From contig JAFUDS010000009.1 in assembly GCA_017464305.1 (NCBI GenBank), positions 1-40,840 on the forward strand: DNA of 40,840 nt, read 5' to 3'. The position numbers were made by a program, and so were the translations under genes. Below, piece by piece: positions 15,543 through 23,767 of the stretch. The stretch is from Clostridia bacterium. GTDB taxonomy: Bacteria > Bacillota > Clostridia > Christensenellales > Aristaeellaceae. Positions within the stretch are counted from its first letter, which is position 1; every line of letters begins with the position of its first letter. The notes under the pieces were generated by a model. It was not told the origin of the DNA. It was given only the letters and a program-made list of their open reading frames with translations, and did not search any database.

Positions 15543-15596
15543 TGCCCGGACCGGTGATCTGGCGACAGCCAGCCCGATCCGGGCATTGCATTTTTC
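15543..15596 (+). terminator. Hairpin with T tract before the mgtC pair
   Basis: TGCCCGGA (15543-15550) pairs with TCCGGGCA (15578-15585), enclosing a TGGC/GCCA inner hairpin; TTGCATTTTT follows. It may be a terminator or a leader structure of the mgtC-like operon. It does not have the size or conserved loops of an M-box. Confidence 0.4.
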
Positions 15597-15647
15597 AGCA
15601 CAATCTGATAACATTCTCCCTGTTTATTGCTTTGGAGGAGGGCTTTC

Positions 15648-16376
15648 ATGGCACTGGAAAGCACAGGGAGTTTTTCTTTCGCCGCCGCGGCGCTCCGGCT
15701 GCTGCTGGCGCTGGCGGCGGGGGGAGTCATCGGATACGGCCGATCCAAGCGGGATCGGGCGGCGGGCTTTCGCACCTATATGCTTATCAGCCTGGGGGCG
15801 GCCATGGCTTCGCTGCTGACGCTGTACGAATATCAAATGCTGCAGGGCCCCTGGCAGGAAGTTCTGATTCAGGTGGGAGAAAAGTTTGACGCGGCCCGGC
15901 TGGTGAGCCAGGTGGTGGCTGGCATCGGCTTTCTGGGCGCGGGCATCATCATCAAATCCACCCATCAGCAGGTGAAGGGTTTAACCACGGCCACGGGGCT
16001 GTTTGCCACGGTGTGCATGGGCATCGCCGCGGGGATGGGATTTTACGCGGTGGTGGTGGCCAGCATCTGCGTGGTGACCCTGGTGCTGAACGTCATGTCC
16101 CCCCTGGAGGCGGCCTACAAGCGGCATTTGCGGAACATTACCCTCAGCGTGGAATTCAACAGCGTGGAGGATATCGACGTCATCAGTCAGGCCATCGAGG
16201 CGGAGCAGGCGAAGATCTATGACATCGACGTGGAGCGGACGGAGGTTCACAACGGGCGGCTGCCCTCGGCGGTGTTTATCCTGCAGCTGAGCCGGGAGAA
16301 TCATTCCCACTCCGGCATGCTGACGACCCTGGCGGAGCTGCCCTGTGTCAACTCCGTGCAGGAACTGATCGCGTAA
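15648..16376 (+). CDS. MgtC/SapB-family membrane protein, first copy
   Basis: A 242-residue protein with five N-terminal helices in the MgtC pattern: LRLLLALAAGGVIGYGRSKR, AAGFRTYMLISLGAAMASLL, GIGFLGAGIIIK, and GLTTATGLFATVCMGIAAGMG. A ~85-residue cytoplasmic domain follows (HLRNITLSVEFNSVEDIDVI). The ATG lies seven bases after GGAGGAGG, which rules out the upstream in-frame TTG. MgtC proteins are tied to survival in low Mg2+ and acid and, in Salmonella, to inhibition of the F-type ATPase; in Clostridia the role is not established. It is followed after 15 bases by a paralogue, and the two probably form one operon. Confidence 0.85.
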   Translation: MALESTGSFSFAAAALRLLLALAAGGVIGYGRSKRDRAAGFRTYMLISLGAAMASLLTLYEYQMLQGPWQEVLIQVGEKFDAARLVSQVVAGIGFLGAGIIIKSTHQQVKGLTTATGLFATVCMGIAAGMGFYAVVVASICVVTLVLNVMSPLEAAYKRHLRNITLSVEFNSVEDIDVISQAIEAEQAKIYDIDVERTEVHNGRLPSAVFILQLSRENHSHSGMLTTLAELPCVNSVQELIA

Positions 16377-16391
16377 GGGAGGGGAAGGAAG

Positions 16392-17075
16392 ATGCTTTCG
16401 TTTTTGAACGGGGTACGGGGCACCGGCCTGGCCGCCATCGGGCTGAAGATGCTGCTGGCCATCCTTTGCGGCATGGTGGTGGGGCTGGAACGCTCCGCCA
16501 AGAATCGGCCCGCCGGATTCCGGACCCATATCCTGGTGTGCCTGGGGGCCACGGTGGCGGCCTTGACGGGACTGTACATCTACCTGGACCTGCGGCTGCC
16601 TTCGGATATCTCCCGGCTGTCCAGCCAGGTGATTTCCGGCCTGGGCTTCATCCTGGCGGGGACCATCGTGGTGACCAAGAAACTGACCATCAAGGGGCTG
16701 ACCACGGCGGCGGGGCTGTGGACCACGGGCATCATCGGCCTGGCCATCGGCAGCGGATACTACGAGATCGGCATCCTGGGAACGGCCCTGGTGCTGATGG
16801 TGGAGGGATGGTTCGGCTGGTTCGGGGGGAACATTCGGCACCAGCCGGAATATACCCTGGAGCTGCTGTACAACGACAAAACCAGCCTGGACCACGTGTT
16901 GCGCTGCTGCAAGGATAACCATCTGGCCATCGTGAACCTGAAGATTCACGCCCTGACGGATCAGGGGGAGGCCAGCTACTCCGGCCTGGTGCAGCTGCGG
17001 GGCGGCCTGGCGGCGGAAAAATTACTGGACAAGATTCGGCTCATGCCCGGCATCGTGTCGGCGGACGAGCTGTAA
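16392..17075 (+). CDS. MgtC/SapB-family membrane protein, second copy
   Basis: A 227-residue paralogue of the upstream gene with the same motif order: LKMLLAILCGMVVGLERSAK, AGFRTHILVCLGATVAALTG, ISGLGFILAGTIVV, GLTTAAGLWTTGIIGLAIGSG. The C-terminal soluble domain (TLELLYNDKTSLDHVLRC) has an ACT-like pattern and differs from that of the first copy. It begins after a GGGAGGGGAAGG ribosome-binding site. Tandem, diverged copies suggest a heteromeric complex or specialised paralogues rather than a recent duplication. Confidence 0.85.
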   Translation: MLSFLNGVRGTGLAAIGLKMLLAILCGMVVGLERSAKNRPAGFRTHILVCLGATVAALTGLYIYLDLRLPSDISRLSSQVISGLGFILAGTIVVTKKLTIKGLTTAAGLWTTGIIGLAIGSGYYEIGILGTALVLMVEGWFGWFGGNIRHQPEYTLELLYNDKTSLDHVLRCCKDNHLAIVNLKIHALTDQGEASYSGLVQLRGGLAAEKLLDKIRLMPGIVSADEL

Positions 17076-17175
17076 AACGCGGGGCGCGAAGGGCCACTTG
17101 TTTTGGCGGGAGCTGTTGCGGGCGGACAACATCGTGTCCGGGAAGGAACAGAAAGGAAGAAAAACGGGTATCCAT

Positions 17176-20100
17176 ATGCGGGAATATACATTGGGAATAG
17201 ATGTGGGCTCCACCACCGTGAAGACCGTGCTGCTGGACGAGACCGGCAGCATGGTTTTTCATTGCTATCAGCGGCATCACGCCCACACGCAGGAGACCCT
17301 GGCGGAGATTCTGCGCCAGGCCCGGGAAGCCCTGGGGGCCTGCCGGGTTCGCTGCGCCATTACGGGCAGCGGCGGCATGGGGCTGGGTAAGGCGCTGGAG
17401 ATTCCCTTTGTGCAGGAGGTGGCCGCGGTGGCGGAGGCCCTGAAGGCTCAGGCGCCGCAGACGGACGTAGCCATCGAGCTGGGGGGCGAGGACGCGAAGA
17501 TCATCTACTTCACCGGCGGGCTGGAGGAGCGGATGAACGGGGTTTGCGCCGGGGGCACCGGCAGCTTCATCGACCAGATGGCCGCCCTGATGCAGACGGA
17601 CGCCCCGGGGCTCAACGCGGAGGCGGCCCACTACCAGGAGATTTATCCCATCGCCGCCCGGTGCGGCGTGTTTGCCAAATCGGACATTCAGCCCCTGATC
17701 AACGACGGGGCCACCCGGGCGGATCTGGCGGCCTCCGTGTTTCAGGCGGTGGTGAATCAGACCATCTCCGGCCTGGCCTGCGGCAAGCCCATTCGGGGCC
17801 ACGTGGCCTTCCTGGGCGGACCGCTGCATTTCCTGCCGGAGCTGCGGAACAGCTTTATCCGGACCCTGAAGCTGACGGACGAGACGGCCATCCTGCCGGA
17901 AAACAGCCATCTGTTCGCCGCCCTGGGGGCGGCCATGCAGGCGGCGGCGGGGGAGGCCCGGGAGCTGGACGCCCTGATCGACGCTCTGAGCCGGGGGGTG
18001 ATGCTGACCTTTGAGCTGAAGCGGATGGAGCCCCTGTTCGAAAACGAGGAGGCTTACCGGGCCTTTCGCCGCCGGCACGACCGGGCTCGGGTGAACCGGG
18101 GCTCTCTGGCGGAATACGCGGGGCCCTGCTTTCTGGGCATCGACGCCGGCAGCACCACCACGAAGCTGGCTCTCATCGGGGCGGAGGGGGAGCTGCTGTG
18201 GTCCTTCTACGCCGGCAATCAGGGCAATCCCATCCAGACGGCGCTGGACGCCCTGGGGGAATTGAAGGACCAGATGCCCGAAGGGGCTTACATCGCCCGG
18301 AGCTGCTCCACGGGATACGGCGAGGAGCTGCTGAAATCCGCCTTCTCCCTGGACGAGGGGGAGGTGGAGACCATCGCCCATGTCACCGCCGCCCGGTTCT
18401 TCGACCCGGAGGTGGACTGCGTGCTGGACATCGGTGGGCAGGATATGAAGTGCATCCAGCTGAAGAACGGCTCCGTGGACAATATTTTGCTGAACGAGGC
18501 CTGCTCCTCCGGGTGCGGGTCCTTCCTGGAGAACTTTGCCGTGTCCATGGGCTACACCGCCCCGGCCTTTGCCAAGGCAGCGCTGTTTGCGAAAAATCCC
18601 CTGGACCTGGGCACCCGGTGCACCGTGTTTATGAACAGCAATGTGAAACAGGCTCAGAAGGAGGGGGCGGACCTGCAGGATATCTCCGCGGGGCTGGCCT
18701 ATTCCGTCATTCGCAACGCCCTGTTCAAGGTCATCAAGCTGGCGGACGCCGCGGATTTGGGCCGCCGGGTGGTGGTGCAGGGCGGCACCTTCCACAACGA
18801 GGCGGTGCTGCGGGCCTTTGAAAAAATTTCCGGGGTGGAGGCGGTGTGCCCGGACATCTCCGGCATGATGGGCGCCTTTGGGGCGGCCCTGATCGCCCGG
18901 CAGCATTACGCGGGACAGGAAAGCGCGATGCCGCCCCTGGAGGCCCTGATGGGGCTGACCTGGAAAACCGCCACCACCCACTGCCAGCGGTGCGAGAACC
19001 ACTGCATGCTGACGGTGAACACCTTCCCCGGGGGCCGGCGGCACATCACCGGCAACCGGTGCGAGCGGGGCCTGGGGAAGACTGCGGAGGCGGCGGAGAA
19101 GGGCCCCAACCTGGCGGCCTACAAGCTGAAGCGGATGTTTGACTACGAGCCCTTGAAGATCGAGGAAGCGCCCCGGGGGGAGATCGGGATTCCCCGGGTG
19201 CTGAACATGTGGGAAAACTATCCCTTCTGGCATACCTTCTTTACCCAGCTGGGGTTCTCGGTGCGCCTGTCCCCGGTGTCCACGCGGAAAATCTACACCC
19301 TGGGCATGGAATTCATCCCCTCGGAAAGCGAATGCTACCCCGCGAAGCTGGCCCATGGGCATGTGCAATGGCTGATTAATCAAGGGGTGAAGACCATTTT
19401 CCACCCCAGCGTGTTCTACGAGCACCAGGAGGTGGAGGGCAGCCAGAACCATTACAACTGTCCCATGGTTTGCGCCTACCCGGAGAATTTGAAAAACAAC
19501 GTGGAGGACGTGACGGAGGGGCGGGTACGCTATATTCGGCCCTTCCTGGCCTTCACCAGCGAGAAGATTACCGCGGACAGGCTGGTACGCCTGGGCCGGG
19601 AGGAATGGGGCATTCCCGCCCGGGAGGTTCGGGCGGCGGTGCACGCGGCCTGGGAGGAACAGCGCCGGGCCAAGGCGGACGTGCGGGCGGAGGGCCAGCG
19701 GGCCCTGGCCTGGATGGAGGAGAAGGGCCGCCGGGGCATTATCCTGGCGGGGCGGCCTTACCACATGGATCCGGAGATTCACCACGGCATTCCGGAGATG
19801 ATCGCCGGATACGGCCTGGCGGTGCTGACGGAGGACAGCATTCCGGCGGATTTCGCCCCGGTCCGCCCCGTGCGGGTGAACGACCAGTGGGTGTACCATT
19901 CCCGGATGTACACCGCCGCCCAGTTTGCCGCCACCCGGGAGGACCTGGAGCTGATCCAGCTGAACTCCTTCGGGTGCGGGCTGGACGCGGTGACCACGGA
20001 CCAGGTCAGCGAGATTCTGGAGCAAAGCGGCCGGCTGTACACCGTGCTGAAGATCGACGAGGTCAACAACCTGGGGGCGGCCCGCATCCGGGTACGGAGC

Positions 20101-21405
20101 CTGCTTTCCGCCATGAGGCTGCGGCAGGAGCAGGGGATTTTGCCTGCCGGGGAGCCGAAGCCCTACCAGCGGGCGGAGTTTACCCGGCAAATGTTCCAGG
20201 AGGGGTACACCATCCTGGCGCCGGACATGATCCCCATGCATTTCGCCCTGCTGAAGCCGGTTTTCGAAAAGCATGGGTATCACCTGGCCTTCCTGACGAA
20301 CGAGGGCCGCTCGGCGGTGGATATGGGGTTGAAGTTCGTCAACAACGACGCCTGCTACCCCTCCATCATCACCGTAGGGCAGATGATGGAGGCGGTGCTC
20401 AGCGGGGAGTATGATGTGAACCGCCTGGCGCTGATCATGAGCCAGACCGGGGGTTGCTGCCGGGCCAGCAATTATGTGGGCTTTATCCGCCGGGCCCTGG
20501 AAAAGGCGGGGCTGCCCCAGATTCCCGTCATTTCCCTGAATTTTAACGGCATGGAGAAGAACGAGGGCTTCCAGCCCACCCTGCCCCTGCTGGTGGATGC
20601 GGGGAAGGCCCTGGTGCTGGGGGACCTGATGATGAAATGCGTCTATCGGGTGCGACCCTATGAGCTGGAGGAGGGCAGCGCCGACCGGATGCACGAAAAA
20701 TGGCAGGGGATTGTCCAGGAGGCCCTGGGCGGAAAGCGGAAGTACGCTTACGCCGCCCTCTGCCGGGATCTGGTGGCGGATTTCGACGCTCTGCCCCTGC
20801 GGGACATTCCCCGGAAGCCTCGGGTGGGCATCGTGGGGGAGATCCTGGTGAAATACATGCCCATGGCCAACAACCATCTGGCGGAGCTGCTGGAGCGGGA
20901 AGGCGCGGAGGCGGTGGTGCCGGATCTGATGGATTTCGTATACTATGTGCTGTACAACCAGCAGTATAAGACGGAGTATCTGGGCACCCGATGGACGGGA
21001 AAATACACCAGCAGCATCGGGATTCCCGGGCTGCGGGCCTTCTGCAAGCCGGCGGCGGAGGCGCTGCGGCGGTCGGAGCGGTTCCAGCCCCCGGTGCCCA
21101 TCGAGCACATCGCAGACCTGGCTCGGCCTTTCCTGTCCATCGGCAATCAGTACGGTGAAGGGTGGTTCCTCTGCGGGGAGATGGCGGAGCTGCTGGAGAG
21201 CGGCACGCCAAACATCGTGTGCATCCAGCCCTTTGGCTGCCTGCCCAATCACGTGGTGGGCAAGGGGGTTATCAAGGCCCTGAAGGCCGCCTATCCCCAG
21301 GCGAACATCGCTGCTGTGGATTACGATCCCGGCGCCAGCGAGGTGAACCAGCTGAACCGTATCAAGCTGATGCTCTCCCAGGCGGAGATGCAAAAAAAGA
21401 ATTGA
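17176..21405 (+). CDS. Giant acyl-CoA dehydratase activase (BcrA/BadF/HgdC-like, DUF2229)
   Basis: A 1409-residue fusion. Two ASKHA ATPase domains come first: residues ~1-300 (YTLGIDVGSTTVKTV, ELGGEDAKIIYF, CAGGTGSFIDQM, ARCGVFAKSD) and ~315-570 (FLGIDAGSTTTKLALIG, DIGGQDMKCIQL, ACSSGCGSFLENFA). Each keeps a Cys pair of the kind that binds the [4Fe-4S] cluster in HgdC. A DUF2229 region follows (GIPRVLNMWENYPFWHTFF, then SESECYPAKLAHGHV), and the C-terminal third resembles HgdB-type dehydratase subunits. Such activases inject electrons, driven by ATP, into 2-hydroxyacyl-CoA dehydratases, but the substrate of this large form is unknown and no hgdAB lies nearby. The ATG at 17176 matches the family N-terminus; an upstream TTG (17098) is unlikely. 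Confidence 0.88.
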   Translation: MREYTLGIDVGSTTVKTVLLDETGSMVFHCYQRHHAHTQETLAEILRQAREALGACRVRCAITGSGGMGLGKALEIPFVQEVAAVAEALKAQAPQTDVAIELGGEDAKIIYFTGGLEERMNGVCAGGTGSFIDQMAALMQTDAPGLNAEAAHYQEIYPIAARCGVFAKSDIQPLINDGATRADLAASVFQAVVNQTISGLACGKPIRGHVAFLGGPLHFLPELRNSFIRTLKLTDETAILPENSHLFAALGAAMQAAAGEARELDALIDALSRGVMLTFELKRMEPLFENEEAYRAFRRRHDRARVNRGSLAEYAGPCFLGIDAGSTTTKLALIGAEGELLWSFYAGNQGNPIQTALDALGELKDQMPEGAYIARSCSTGYGEELLKSAFSLDEGEVETIAHVTAARFFDPEVDCVLDIGGQDMKCIQLKNGSVDNILLNEACSSGCGSFLENFAVSMGYTAPAFAKAALFAKNPLDLGTRCTVFMNSNVKQAQKEGADLQDISAGLAYSVIRNALFKVIKLADAADLGRRVVVQGGTFHNEAVLRAFEKISGVEAVCPDISGMMGAFGAALIARQHYAGQESAMPPLEALMGLTWKTATTHCQRCENHCMLTVNTFPGGRRHITGNRCERGLGKTAEAAEKGPNLAAYKLKRMFDYEPLKIEEAPRGEIGIPRVLNMWENYPFWHTFFTQLGFSVRLSPVSTRKIYTLGMEFIPSESECYPAKLAHGHVQWLINQGVKTIFHPSVFYEHQEVEGSQNHYNCPMVCAYPENLKNNVEDVTEGRVRYIRPFLAFTSEKITADRLVRLGREEWGIPAREVRAAVHAAWEEQRRAKADVRAEGQRALAWMEEKGRRGIILAGRPYHMDPEIHHGIPEMIAGYGLAVLTEDSIPADFAPVRPVRVNDQWVYHSRMYTAAQFAATREDLELIQLNSFGCGLDAVTTDQVSEILEQSGRLYTVLKIDEVNNLGAARIRVRSLLSAMRLRQEQGILPAGEPKPYQRAEFTRQMFQEGYTILAPDMIPMHFALLKPVFEKHGYHLAFLTNEGRSAVDMGLKFVNNDACYPSIITVGQMMEAVLSGEYDVNRLALIMSQTGGCCRASNYVGFIRRALEKAGLPQIPVISLNFNGMEKNEGFQPTLPLLVDAGKALVLGDLMMKCVYRVRPYELEEGSADRMHEKWQGIVQEALGGKRKYAYAALCRDLVADFDALPLRDIPRKPRVGIVGEILVKYMPMANNHLAELLEREGAEAVVPDLMDFVYYVLYNQQYKTEYLGTRWTGKYTSSIGIPGLRAFCKPAAEALRRSERFQPPVPIEHIADLARPFLSIGNQYGEGWFLCGEMAELLESGTPNIVCIQPFGCLPNHVVGKGVIKALKAAYPQANIAAVDYDPGASEVNQLNRIKLMLSQAEMQKKN

Positions 21406-21429
21406 CAGATGAAATTGTCTGAATATAAT
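21402..21429 (+). promoter_or_regulatory. Near-consensus promoter at the end of the activase gene
   Basis: TTGACA (21402-21407, overlapping the activase stop codon), a 16-base spacer, and TATAAT (21424-21429). Both hexamers are perfect. Predicted transcription start is near 21436. Confidence 0.8.
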
Positions 21430-21435
21430 AAAGAC

Positions 21436-21525
21436 AGGGATTGTGTTGGCTCCTCGCGATGGACGCCCTACCGGGCTTAATCGCCAAAAACCGCCACGTA
21501 CCGCTAATACGTGACGGTTTTATTG
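21436..21525 (+). ncRNA. Candidate ~90-nt small RNA or attenuated leader
   Basis: The stretch between a perfect promoter and an intrinsic terminator contains no credible open frame. It folds into a GCGAT/ATCGC hairpin (21456-21484) with an internal loop and a GCCC-TACC-GGGC tip, followed by the terminator stem. I compared it with remembered consensus features of fluoride, THF, SAM, TPP and SRP RNAs and found no match. It could be a stand-alone small RNA or the terminated leader of the L,D-transpeptidase gene, which begins 91 bases after the terminator and has its own possible promoter. Confidence 0.5.
21487..21524 (+). terminator. Intrinsic terminator of the candidate small RNA
   Basis: AAAACCGCCACGTA (21487-21500) pairs with TACGTGACGGTTTT (21508-21521) with one C-A mismatch; the right arm itself ends in the T tract TTTTATT. 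Confidence 0.85.
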
Positions 21526-21529
21526 TGCC

Positions 21530-21559
21530 TTGCTTGCCTATTTCTTTGTTTTGTATTAA
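21530..21559 (+). promoter_or_regulatory. Possible L,D-transpeptidase promoter
   Basis: TTGCTT (21530-21535), 18 bases, TATTAA (21554-21559), in a T-rich stretch 57 bases before the ATG. A small GGGAAAC/GTTTCCC hairpin (about 21569-21586) lies in the leader. Moderate match only. Confidence 0.4.
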
Positions 21560-21616
21560 TATACCCCCGGGAAACGAGGTTTCCCTAAGTAGTGTCAGAA
21601 ACGAATGAGGTCATAG

Positions 21617-22903
21617 ATGAGATTGAATAGGTTTATCGCCATTTTGGCTGTGGTTTGCCTTTTGTGGCCCGTTGCTTTAGGGGAAGAGGACGATTTATTC
21701 ATTGAAGAAATCGTGGAGGATGTGCTGCTGGACGACGAGGGGGAGGAGATTCTGCTGCCCGCCGCCACGGCCGCGCCTGCGGTATATAGCGGCTGCTATA
21801 CGCCCTCCTACGGCAGCGCCTATGCCCCCCTCCCCGGGGAGAACAATTACTGGACCCTGCCCATGGACATCACCGACGAGGCCGCGGTTTGGGAGATGCT
21901 GACCGCCCCCATCACGGTGGTGGACATCGGAAAGAAGAGCGGGGAAAAGGTGCAGACCTACCTGTATCGGGAGCCGGACGAGAACAGCCTGAAGATCGGG
22001 GTGGTGACCTGCGAGAGCCAGGGGGTCCGGGTGATCGAAACCCTGGACAACGGCTGGAGCCTGGTGGAATGCTACTCCAGCTCCTTCCACGCCACGAAGG
22101 TGGAGGCCTGGAATCTGCTGGTCAGCGGCTATATCCAGACCAGCTATTTGAAGCAGGTGACCCCCAATCCCACCATGGGCATCGTGTGCGACAAGCTGAC
22201 CCAGCGGCTGTATATCTTCCAGGAGGGGAAGCTGTTGACCACCCTGCTGTGCTCTACGGGCATCGCCATGTGGAACGGCAGCAAGTATCAACCCTATAAC
22301 GAGACCCGGTCCGGGGAGTTCCTGCTGATGAGCAAGGTGGGCACCCTGATCAGCGACCGGCTGTACTGCGACATGGCGATCCGCTTCAACAGCGGCGACA
22401 TGATTCACGAGGTGCCCCATGTGAACAACGCCGACGGCACCCCGAATTATGGTACCACGGAGCCGAAGCTGGGCACCAAGTGCAGCCATGGGTGCATTCG
22501 GGTGCAGCGGAACAAGACCCCGGAGGGGGTCAATATGAAGTGGATCTGGAGCCAGCTGAAGAGCGGCAGCAAGGTGAAGTTCGTCATCTGGGAGGACTGG
22601 CAGGGCCGGCAGATCGACATCCCCGCCGGGGATACGACCCTGTATTACAATCCCAACAAGGGGCAATACTATCACCGCTCCTCCTTCTGCTACAGCGCTA
22701 AAGCCATTACCTTCCAGCCCTTTGCCTACAGCCAGCTGGAGGAGGCGCCCTTCGCCAAGCTGCACGCCTGCCCCTACTGCGTGCCCCCGATGCGGGAGAG
22801 CGAAATCGACGCCATCAACGAGCAATACGCCCCCGGCGGCGATCATGACGAGCTGCTGACCAGCCTGCGGGCCGGATATTTTGAGTATTTGGAGAACAAC
22901 TGA
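21617..22903 (+). CDS. Secreted L,D-transpeptidase (YkuD) with SH3-like domain
   Basis: A 428-residue exported enzyme that forms 3-3 peptidoglycan cross-links or anchors proteins. A signal peptide covers residues 1-22 (FIAILAVVCLLWPVALG). An acidic, Ala/Pro-rich linker follows to ~75. An SH3-like domain (~100-180: TYLYREPDENSLKIGVV, then GWSLVECYS) probably binds the wall. The YkuD catalytic domain (~185-325) has His264 in MIHEVPH and the catalytic Cys293 in SHGCIRVQ, preceded by KCS. The last ~85 residues contain a HACPYC pair and are unassigned. Expression would come from the promoter at 21530 or by read-through of the upstream terminator; a strong terminator follows the stop. Confidence 0.88.
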   Translation: MRLNRFIAILAVVCLLWPVALGEEDDLFIEEIVEDVLLDDEGEEILLPAATAAPAVYSGCYTPSYGSAYAPLPGENNYWTLPMDITDEAAVWEMLTAPITVVDIGKKSGEKVQTYLYREPDENSLKIGVVTCESQGVRVIETLDNGWSLVECYSSSFHATKVEAWNLLVSGYIQTSYLKQVTPNPTMGIVCDKLTQRLYIFQEGKLLTTLLCSTGIAMWNGSKYQPYNETRSGEFLLMSKVGTLISDRLYCDMAIRFNSGDMIHEVPHVNNADGTPNYGTTEPKLGTKCSHGCIRVQRNKTPEGVNMKWIWSQLKSGSKVKFVIWEDWQGRQIDIPAGDTTLYYNPNKGQYYHRSSFCYSAKAITFQPFAYSQLEEAPFAKLHACPYCVPPMRESEIDAINEQYAPGGDHDELLTSLRAGYFEYLENN

Positions 22904-22916
22904 GAAGCCTCTGCGA

Positions 22917-22945
22917 AAATCCCCGAAGGAAATCGGGGATTTTTC
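22917..22945 (+). terminator. Terminator after the L,D-transpeptidase gene
   Basis: AAAATCCCCGA pairs with TCGGGGATTTT around AGGAAA, ending in a run of T. It lies 13 bases after the stop. Confidence 0.85.
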
Positions 22946-22954
22946 GAAATCATC

Positions 22955-22997
22955 AAGACATTTTTCCATAGGAAGCCGAATGGAAACCGGATATAAT
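22955..22997 (+). promoter_or_regulatory. Kinase/GH13 operon promoter with AraC-type site 1
   Basis: AAGACATTTTTCCATA (22955-22970) is followed after exactly 21 bases by TATAAT (22992-22997). No normal -35 hexamer is present at the right distance; the last two bases of the site would overlap it, as expected of an activator-dependent promoter. The same 16-mer and the same spacing occur at 27991-28033, and the core recurs at 30225-30288. A weaker 9-of-12 match to the core lies 21 bases upstream (22938-22949), but it overlaps the terminator T run and may be fortuitous. Confidence 0.75.
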
Positions 22998-23030
22998 AAG
23001 GATCATCGCGGAAAAAGGAGGAATATGGGA

Positions 23031-23765
23031 ATGGATCTGGAGCATCTGATTCATGGAGATATGCCGGGGGACAAGATCGCCATCGAGCCTCAGCACGAGG
23101 AGAAGGCGGAGCGGATTTATCCCCTGCTACGGGGCCTGCTGCCGGAGGGCAAGGCCGTGGTCTGCGTCTGCGGCGGCAGCGGCGTGGGCAAGAGCGAGGT
23201 GGCCTCCCTGCTGGGCACGCGGCTGCAGGCGGAGGGGATCGGCGCCTATGTCATGAGCGGGGATAATTATCCCCACCGGATTCCTTCCCAGAACGACGCG
23301 GAGCGGGAACGGGTGTACGCCGAGGGCGGCCGGGCCGCCCTGGAAGGCTATCTGGGCACGCCTCAGGAGATTGATTTTGACCTGGTGAACCGGATTCTGG
23401 CGGATTTCAAGGCGGGCCGGAGCCCGGTGGCCTTGAAGCGCATGGGCCGGACGGAGGAGGAAAAGTGGTTTGATCAGGTGGACTTCTCCCAGACCCAGGT
23501 GCTGATTCTGGAATGGACCCATGGCAACAGCGACTATGTGAGCGGGGTGGACGTGCCGATTTTGCTGAACTCCACGCCGGAGGAAACCTTGGCCCATCGC
23601 CGGGCCCGGGCCCGGGACAAGGGGGTGGACAGCCCCTTCACCACCCTGGTGCTGGAAATTGAGCAGGAAAAGCTGAAGCGGCAGGCCCACAAGGCAAAGA
23701 TCATCGTCAGCAAGAGCGGAGAGGTGATCTCCTACGATCAGTATCGGGAACTGATGGGGGTGTGA
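23031..23765 (+). CDS. Small P-loop kinase (uridine kinase/APS kinase-like)
   Basis: A 244-residue ATP-binding protein. The P-loop GGSGVGKS is at 48-55. MSGDNYPHRIP is the substrate-lid aspartate region typical of phosphoribulokinase/uridine kinase-like folds. LILEWTHGN gives a Walker B-like strand, and LAHRRARARDKG has the Arg-rich lid. The substrate is not evident; uridine, adenylylsulfate and phosphoribulokinase specificity are not supported by diagnostic residues. AAGGAGG ends nine bases before the ATG at 23031 but only three before the in-frame ATG at 23025, favouring the former. The phosphorylase gene starts three bases after its stop, and both sit behind the regulated promoter at 22955, so a sugar or polyol acceptor related to that enzyme is a reasonable guess. 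Confidence 0.7.
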   Translation: MDLEHLIHGDMPGDKIAIEPQHEEKAERIYPLLRGLLPEGKAVVCVCGGSGVGKSEVASLLGTRLQAEGIGAYVMSGDNYPHRIPSQNDAERERVYAEGGRAALEGYLGTPQEIDFDLVNRILADFKAGRSPVALKRMGRTEEEKWFDQVDFSQTQVLILEWTHGNSDYVSGVDVPILLNSTPEETLAHRRARARDKGVDSPFTTLVLEIEQEKLKRQAHKAKIIVSKSGEVISYDQYRELMGV

Positions 23766-23767
23766 CC

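Noticed and set aside
15543-15596. M-box Mg2+ riboswitch before the mgtC genes
   Set aside because: The structured region is about 50 bases, far shorter than an M-box, and lacks its three-helix layout.
17041-21393. 1450-codon open frame on the minus strand
   Set aside because: It is the antisense shadow of the activase gene: a G+C-rich, codon-biased gene leaves the opposite frame open. The translation is His/Gln/Gly-rich with no domain, and no ribosome-binding site precedes it.
21436-21525. Fluoride riboswitch, SRP RNA or other known RNA
   Set aside because: A GCGATGG segment followed by ACCGCC looked like a crcB motif at first, but the order and pairing of the conserved segments do not fit, and there is no GNAR tetraloop region as in SRP RNA.
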